From: Anodontia alba | Taxonomy: Eukaryota; Mollusca; Bivalvia; Lucinida; Lucinidae | Reading direction: 5' to 3' | DNA length: 64,000 nucleotides | Assembly: GCA_964016985.1 (NCBI GenBank) | Contig: OZ024834.1 | Location: 82,103,211-82,167,210, forward strand | Shown here: piece by piece, positions 39,001-48,000 of the stretch | How positions within the stretch are numbered: the first letter of the stretch is position 1 | How the letters are laid out: each line of letters begins with the position of its first letter | Made by a program: the position numbers and the translations under genes | Notes under the pieces: model-generated | What the model was told of the DNA's origin: nothing | The model's database searches: none | What the model saw: only the letters and a program-made list of their open reading frames with translations

Positions 39001-42000
39001 ATAGATCAGATTGTATCATGTCTTTCTAGGAGTTTGCCCTTGAGAAATTAGAGTGGCCAGTGGAATATGGTCTGGAAAAGATACTACCCCTGGTTACTTT
39101 GTGGGATATGCAAGATATCATTCATTCTAAGCATCCTTGTACAAGTTTGCACTTAAAACCATACAGGTAATTTGAAATAATTATACATGTAGTTGAATTC
39201 TGAGTTGATTAGAAGTACTTCAACATACACAGGTTGTGTTGCTGGAAAAATTTGACATTCCACATTTGCACTATGAATAGATATCCAGATACCATGAATT
39301 GCTGGATGAGTGGCAAACAGTGTAGACCTTGATTTGTTCAAGAAAACATATGTTAAAGGTACACATTAGAAGCACCTTGTCAGTGCACCTCTAATGGATA
39401 CCCAAAACATGATTTCATGGAGAAATAAGAAAACTGTTATGTAAATACCCCCTCATATCTGGAGTTATGGTTACACTGTACAGAGTTTGGTTTTATCCAT
39501 GAAACATATAAGAAATTTACTTTATTACTGAGCAAAAAATTATTTTTTGACTTGCTCATCTAAACAAATTAGTATGTAAACTGTTTACATGATCTATCCA
39601 AGTTTAAACAGAATCTTATTATACTCATCCAGGGTGGTTGGGTGAGGCAAAGATGTTGTGTATCTTACGTCACCGGGGCGTCCAGCTGATATTGACTTAC
39701 AGTTGGGCAAGGCCGGCTGTCCTTGCAGCAAGTAATGTTTTTATTTCTTCTGTTTCTTCACTGGCATTCATTTTCCTTTCTCCCCTGTCCCTCTCTTTCC
39801 TCTCCTTTACTATCTCTTTTCTCCCTTTCTCTGGGAGAAGACACAAAATGACACAAAGGGTTGATGTGTCAAACACAGTCAATATTATAGTCATCCCATA
39901 TTTTTATACCCCGCCACATGATAGTGGTGGGGTATTATGGTTTCACCATTAGACATACGTGTGTCTGTCCATCAGTCCTACGTCGGGTTGTCTGTCATTT
40001 CCGGATGATAACTTGAGTAAACGTCAATGGATTTTCACCAAACTTAGTACAGATGTATGTGCATTGATATTGTGGAGATCTGGTTTGGGATTGCTAATGT
40101 GCAAATTTCATCAAATTTTGACAGAGTTATCTGCCCGAGACACACCCATATTTTTGTTTCCGGATGATAACTTGAATAAACATCAGTGGATTTTCACCAA
40201 ACTTGATATGTGCATTGATATTGTGGAGATCTGGTTTGGGATTGCTAATGGGTAAATTTCGTCAAATTTTGACGGAGTTATCTGCCCGAGATGCCCATAT
40301 TTTGTTTCCGGACGATAACTTGAATAAATATCAAGGGATTTTAACCAAACGGTACATGCATTGATATGAAGGAGATCTGGTTTTGGATTGCTAATGGGCA
40401 AATTTCGTCAGTGTTTGACAGAGTTACCTGCCCATGAGACAATAATAGCATGGTATTATAGTTTAAAGTTTTTATTTTGTTGTAGGATAGTGAAGACTCG
40501 TGTGAGACAAGGGGTACCATGTTATGAAATTCAGTGGCATAAACCAGGTAAATAATGACTATCTTACCTCCCTAAAAAAGTTGGTGTATACTGATGTATA
40601 TACCTGTCCTTCTGTCCAAATTTCTATACAAATGACTTTATAAAACCTTGTGTCAACTGAAACTATAATGCTGATATTAAATGCACCAAGCTGTGTGTTT
40701 TAGGTGTTTGTGGACAGTGATTGTCCAGATCATCCTGCAGATCTGTATAGTATGATTGTGACTGCTCTCTGCTTACAAAACAACTGGATACAGTAGAATA
40801 TGTTTGACCATGTTTGAGCCATGTCATTAGACTAGGTGTTCTTGTGACATTAGGGAACAATTAAGATCCATATCAGCTGGCAAATCCAAATACATGTAGT
40901 GATAGGGACTTCTATATGTTGCTGTATATGCTGTAAAGAGACGGTGAATGCCTTGATTGGAATGTCCATTATCCTCTAGAAGACTTGTTAAAGGCTCCAT
41001 ATTCCTCAAAAATAGACCTTTTTTATCCAAGAAAGGTTTAATAAATTGATTTATGGTATTAATACAATCATGAAATGTGGCATCTGACAGCCAGTAAAAT
41101 TTCAGTCAGTCTCTCGTTCTTGAACTGGATCAAAAATGAAATGAATTTTTTATCGAATCTCTGAGTTAATGTTGGCAATATTCAGGGCTCCTGAAATTTT
41201 GAAATCTGAATCGGTCCAGCCGATGACGATGACGTCATCAATGAGCCCATTTCCAAAATATATATATATATAGATATATCACCTGTCACGAAAACTAATG
41301 GCAATTGGCAGTCCTATAACTCCTTTTAAATAATACACCTCAACTCCGTTATATGACGGAAGTCCGGGTATAAGGAGCATGATCAAAGCTGGCGTCATCA
41401 ATAAATACAGTCAGGTGTGTAAAAAGAAAGAAAGAAAAAAAAAGACGGTTTTGTTGTTATTTCCACCTCCGCAGGGTTTTCCTAAATTATTTATAAACAA
41501 CTGATTCCCGTCTTGTATAAGCGCGAAGACGGCGGGAAACAGGAGAGACGGAACGAAACTAATTAGGTCTAATAAAAAAGGCCTGCGCCATGGGCGGTTT
41601 TGCAGTTTTGATTGTTTCAAGATTTGACCAGACTGCTTAAATTTTAAGCACTGACCAAGCACTGACCAATCTTGTCTAGCGCAAGTGGTGCATTACTTAT
41701 TTTTACCATGAAATCTACCTTGAATTATACTCGCGTATTACGGCAATCAACAACAACAAAAAAAGAAGCAATCAATACCCAGATCAGACGCTGTGTGTGA
41801 GACATCTGATCAGGAAGTACATGGGTTGGGAATTAATTTATCAAATCTTGGACCGACAAACCGTGTTGATCAAAACAAAAAAGAAGAGGAAGAAAACGGG
41901 TGCGTTCAAGCGGTGCATTCTTTTATCACTCTCAGTAAAGTGACCTTTGATCTTTTGGAACCGCCGACTGCACCTGGATGTTTTGCAGTCTCATTGTATT

Positions 42001-45000
42001 CACACGTGTCACACAAACAGATTAATTATCAGACTACCGTTACTGATGATTCGTGTTAATCACTTGTTTACCACACAAAGGTCAGTGAAGTGTTGATTTT
42101 TTGACAATGTTTGGATAATGACATAATTAATTTGTGCTGCGGTAGGTTGCCGTTATTCATCTGTCTCTCCAATATACATGTCAAATGACCGTTTAGAGCT
42201 TTTTAACTACCATAATATTGCATTTAAAAGGTGCGCGGACGTTGTCAGTTTGGGAAGACTTGACCGTTTGTGATTTTTTATATATCATAGATTCGTGAAA
42301 ATTGGTTGGTTGGGGAAAAATGGGGTTCAAGGCACAAACCTGTTGGACCGATTTATTAGCGTTTTGGGGTGTTTGAAATCGGTCCAGAATTCTTAATTTC
42401 GGTCCAGACCGGCTATTTTTCCGGTTTTCCGGAGCCCTGGGCAATATTAATTCAGAGGTTGATAAAAAATCATTTCATTTTTTATCCATTTCAAGAATGA
42501 GAGACTAACTGAAATTTTACAGGCTGTCAGGTGCCACTTTTTATGATTGTATTAATATTTTTTAAACCTTTCTTGGATAATAAAATTTCTATTTTTGAGG
42601 AATATGGAGCCTTTAAGGAAGAGTATTTGGTGATAATTCTGGGATAATTTTCTCCAGTTCTCCGTGAGCTCTCATCCATGTTTCTTCTCAATGATTTAAT
42701 TTGATTGACTACAGACTATTCTAAGCTGGTGATCTGCTGTGTTTGTTCTTTGTGGGACCTTGTGGCTGCTAGCTGCAGGACTTGTTTCATGTTTTTGTCC
42801 TACTGGTTTTCTTATTCTCATAAGTGCACAATAGTTTTACACATATATTTTTGCACAGTTTATTTCACAATCAAATCTCGTTTGTCCTACACTCCTCTCA
42901 ACGTTTCGGCTAATGAAAGCCTTTTTCAAGAGAGTTAAGTTCTTTCAGTTGAAAGAACTTAACTCTCTTGAAAAAGGCTTTCATTGGCCGAAACATTGAG
43001 ATTTGATTGTGAAAATTGAAAGAACTTAACTCTCTTGAAAAAGGCTTTCATTAGCCGAAACGTTGAGATTTGATTGTGAAACAAAAGGTTTTCTTATTGT
43101 TGTGTTTTGTGGATCCTGTCTGGCATTGTGATTATCTTATTGGGGAAGAGGCTGCTTCTTGCTTTGCTTCTTTTTGGTTTGTAATATGTGTGTGCTGTTT
43201 GTCAGTTTGTTTAGTTTTCCTCTTGGTATCATTGGTAGGCTATGTTGTGTGATTGAGGCTCTTCCTTGACATCTTTACTATTTTGGCAATGCAGGGAGAA
43301 TACAAGGAGCTTACCAACATTTGCATCCTCAAACAGATCTACCGTATTCGACCTAATCACCGCACATACCCCTATAAGCACACAGTCAGGCAATTCCATA
43401 GTCTTCAGATTACAGCCAGTGCAGGGAGAATACAAGGAGCTTACCAACATTTGCATCCTCAAACAGATCTACCGTATTCGACCTAATCACCGCACATACC
43501 CCTATAAGCACACAGTCAGGCAATTCCATAGTCTTCAGATTACATCATCAACAACCATAAATTATGTGCTGCCAAGACCTCATAAAGAACTGTTTAAGCA
43601 GAGTTTGATTTACTCTGGACCATTGATTTGGAATAATCTACCTGACAAATTAAAACACTTAGGAACAGTTGATAGCTTCCATAAAAATTGCATCAAGTGG
43701 ATGAAAGGAATTCAAACTTAGTATATATACATTATATATATAATTTAGACCCTGTATATGTGTGTATTTTGTATATATCCATGTAACCTGGTTTCAGGAC
43801 TTGTGTTTCACTTTCGGCAAGACTTTTCTGGGGATATTACTGCATTTTTTTAAATTTTTTTTTCTAGTGACTGGTGTCAGATATGTCTTGTTTCAGTGAA
43901 ATAAGGCAACTCTACATCAGCTCACAGTGTATATTCAAACTTGATCATCTCTCTTATTAGTGTGTGTGTGTGTATGTGTGTTTCTAGCCTATGCATTTTC
44001 TTTTCGTTGTATATAATGTAAATAATAGAGGGCCTCATGGAAGATTAACCTGTATTGTTGCTAAATGTGTAACCCTCTGAAAATAAAGACCATTATTATT
44101 ATTATTAGTGTACTTTTTGTCTACTTCTTTATAAAGGCATATGTAGTGGGTATCAATTTGAATTGCATCGACTTGTTGATGCAATTAAAATGAGTACCCG
44201 CAACATATGCTTTTAAAAAGAAAATCAGTAAAGAAACAGCGCATCAGCATCGATTGATAAGTCCTTCGCTGTTCTTTTCATAAAGTGTACCCTTAGTATG
44301 GATAGACACATATTTAAGACAAGTTTTCCCAGTATTTTTGAAAAACATAAGCGCCAAGTGTGGTAATTAGGTTGAATACAGTAGTTTTTTTGTTTTTTTC
44401 TGTATATCCTTATTATTTTGAAAATTCAGACACTGTAATCCCTTACTATAGTTATTCTGGAAATGGAATGAGTCCTTTTCACTACCTGTGATGTGTCTAA
44501 AAAGTAAGGGCTGAATGATAAACAGTGTTGATCCTGATCAAACTGCTTCTTTTAGGAGAATTTTGATATGGGCCTATATTGTTTGCTCATGTATGTTTCT
44601 TTCCAAGTATTTAAGTTAACTATGGTATGCATGTATGTATCATAACAACAAGAGCCTGGGGAAAAAGAACAAGTGTAAACAGCAAACACTATGCTAAATT
44701 AGCCAAGTGGTTGTAAAGTGCTGGCTCACAGATCACTAGCAAGACTTGCTGAGTATGATATTGAAAACTGTTATACTTCGTTCCTTCATCATTTCTACCA
44801 GCCATATGTAGCTTTAAAGTGCAGAAAATCTCCTTTCAGAGGTGAGCATTAATCGATAACATGAGACAAAGACAGATAGCCATTAGTATGACAGAAGACA
44901 TAGTATAAGAAACAAGACAGTGCCTAAGATTAAAGACAGAAAGCATAAGACATACATGTATTTACTTTACTTCAATTACACAGGAAGCTTAAAGGCTCCA

Positions 45001-48000
45001 TATCCCTCAAAAATAGACAGTTTTTATCCAAGAAAGATTTAATAAATTGATATATAGTATCAATACAATGATAAAATGCAGCATCTGACAACCTGTAAAA
45101 TTTCAGTTAGTCTCTCGTTTTTGAACTGAATCAAAAATGAAATAATTTTTTTTATCATATACTTGAATTAATGTTGGCAACATTAATTCAGAGATACGAT
45201 AAAAAACCATTTCATTTCAAGAACGAGAGACTAACTGAAATTTTACAGGCTGTCAGGTGCCACATTTTATGATTGTATTTATACCATGTACCAATTTATT
45301 AAACCTTTCTTGGACAATAAAATGTAATTTTTTGTGGGATATGGAGCCTTTAAGCAAACTTATAAATGGAATTTCAAAGGTGCGGTCATTAGCGTTCAGT
45401 GGTCCTACTTGGCCAACATAAAACATAGGACAGATAACATCAGATATAAAAGGCATAACATAATTAAGGCTAAAGGAAAAGTAAATAAATTTTACCCTTA
45501 TATTTCAGTAAGTGATATGACCTGCCCGGATGAATATTACACAACTATAGAAGAGCCGGACTTGTTCTGTCAGTGTTATCAACACACAGTGGATGACTTT
45601 AATGCTGCAGTGGAAATAAAGAAAGCTAAGAAACCAAGCAAAGGTGTGTATTTATGGTCATCAAGAGAACGATGACTGGAGGACTTGGTGATTATTTTGG
45701 GATAATTTTGTCCATTTCTCCATAAAAATATGTTGGGGGTAATGGTCGGGCTTTCGGTGAGGCAACGCTAACGTGTACTCATAGAATGTACAGTCAAACT
45801 TCAATGGCTCGAACATCTTTGGGGCCATGGAAATTTGTTCAAGAGATGGGTAGTTCGAGCCAATGAGATTTAATCATGGCGCCAGGTCAGGAAGCAAATA
45901 GCAATAATTTATGGAAATGTTTTTGATCTTCAACAAAATAATGGTATGTTGCGTGTACTCATGAGAATTGCCTTGATGACACGCAACATACAATTTCATA
46001 ATAAAATAAGAAAATTTCCCTCAATATTTGTTACCTTGAGCTGTCAGAAAAATTCCGTAGGGACTCAAAAATGAGTTCGAATAAGCCATGGTAAACGAGT
46101 CATTGGTGTTTGAGTTATTGAAGTTAGATTGTATTTTGTTATTGGTTTTTTAGAATTTCTCACCAGTTACATTATGTGCCAACAGCAACCACCCTCATGT
46201 GTACATTACATTAGAACTCATTAAGTTTCATCTCGTGGAATTCAGACTTTTGGAAATACAGGAATGAATTTTAAATTTTAAGTGACCTTGGGCTCCAGCA
46301 TCATTTTTATAAAATGTCACGGGCAGAAGTTCTAATCACCATTTCTCTGGTCTTAAATTGAACCCAGGCAACCTGGCTGACAGGCAAATGCACTGCTGTT
46401 TCACAATATAAGCTGGCTTGTGTTGTATACCTATACCTGGTGACATTCTTTGCCTCCAAATTGAATTTTCCTTGAATTTCTAGGATTCCAAGAATCACAT
46501 AAAATGAGACTCAAAATGTTTTACTTAAACGTGGGTTATTTGCAATGAGCAACAACTGTAACTGATAAAAAATGCTGATCACTATTTCCCCGACAGGATC
46601 AAACCTGGGTTGCCTGTATGGCAGGCAGACATTCTACTGTTCTCTATAAAAAGTTGGTTTGTGTCACAAGGAGTACAAGTGAGGTGTAAACCTATAACCT
46701 ATGACACTTAAAACTTAATAGGGGCATGTCTCCCAATGGCTGTCCAAATTTAGTGTATGGCTACACCTAGTGTAGACTGTCACATACCATGATAAGCAGG
46801 TTTCAACAACCTATATAATTAAAATTTATACCAAAATATTTTCAGGTTCAAGAAAGAAGAAGAAAGAAGCAGAGGAACATTCAAATGGAAGCCATGAGCT
46901 TATTCAAAATAAAGTTCCATCACAGTCAGATACTTATATATCAGAAGAATTATCAGCAGGCTTCGCTGACCTCAAGGTTGAAGACACTGGTCAGTTACAT
47001 AATGGTAATAAATTCCTCAATGACGAATTGCGAAAATCACTAAAAGTACCAAAATGTAGTAAACTTAAACATCCTAATAATAAAAGGTCTGGAAAAATAA
47101 CAGAAAATTCTGATCGTCATCGTGTACCCCTTATGACTGATGCTTTAGAACATAATACAAATGCACTGAATAGTGTTGAGACAAGAGTGTACAAAAAGGA
47201 TAAAGTAAAGAAAAAACAGGAATCAGAGTCTTGTATATATGGTGTACAGACAGAGGATACTTTGTCACCCATGAAACCTATATGCAGTGAGGACAGTATG
47301 GAAACGGTGACTTTAAATGAGTCAAAGAATGACAGCTTTATACCATTAACTTTAAGAGTGAAAAAGAATTTACGAAAAAAGAAAGCTTGTGTTAGTTCTG
47401 GTCCTGTTAATGTAATAAACAGTTCCGTTTCTAGAAATGATGAGCTGGTTCCAGCTGTCAGTAAATGCATGACTTCAGCTAGCATTTATTTAGAAAATAA
47501 TGTAATACACGACGTTCAGGAAGAAAACAAAAATATGGAACAAGATATGAAGGACAACAACATTCAGTCTGAAGAGAACAAAATTTCAGATCATTCAGGA
47601 TCAGTTAATGTCAGTACTTGCTCTGATTCACACCAGGCAATGAAAACAAGAAGTTTAAATGACAGTCTGGGTTTTAACATTCCCACAGATTGTGATGATA
47701 CAGGATTTTCGGTGGACTATTTCAGTGAAATGCAAGGTCAAGAATCTGGTCATGTTAAAGTTTCTGAAGTATTGAACATTGTTGGAGAGTTAAAAAATGA
47801 AAGCACCACAACTGAGAATAATGACAAGATACATGCATGTTCTAATAGTAGAAATGACAATTTAGCGTTGGCATCCAGAGCAGAACAAATGCAGACTGGA
47901 CTGTCCAGATTTGATGCAGTTAAACATCAAGATTTTCATAGTATAGCAACCTGTTCACCAGAGGTTAGAATTAAAACTGCAGTCACTCCATTAAGCTTGC

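Noticed and set aside
41793..42059. 88-codon open frame inside the hAT-like element as a transposase exon
   Set aside because: Begins in a degraded core palindrome and shows none of the hAT dimerisation motif residues; no support.
45253..45456. 67-codon reverse open frame overlapping intron 9
   Set aside because: Covers an arm of the TTAA-flanked palindrome; spurious.
47117..47485. 122-codon reverse-strand open frame across GEN1 exon 11
   Set aside because: It lies inside the well-supported terminal exon on the opposite strand, is rich in Phe/Leu/Ser as the antisense of Lys/Glu/Asn codons, and matches no family.
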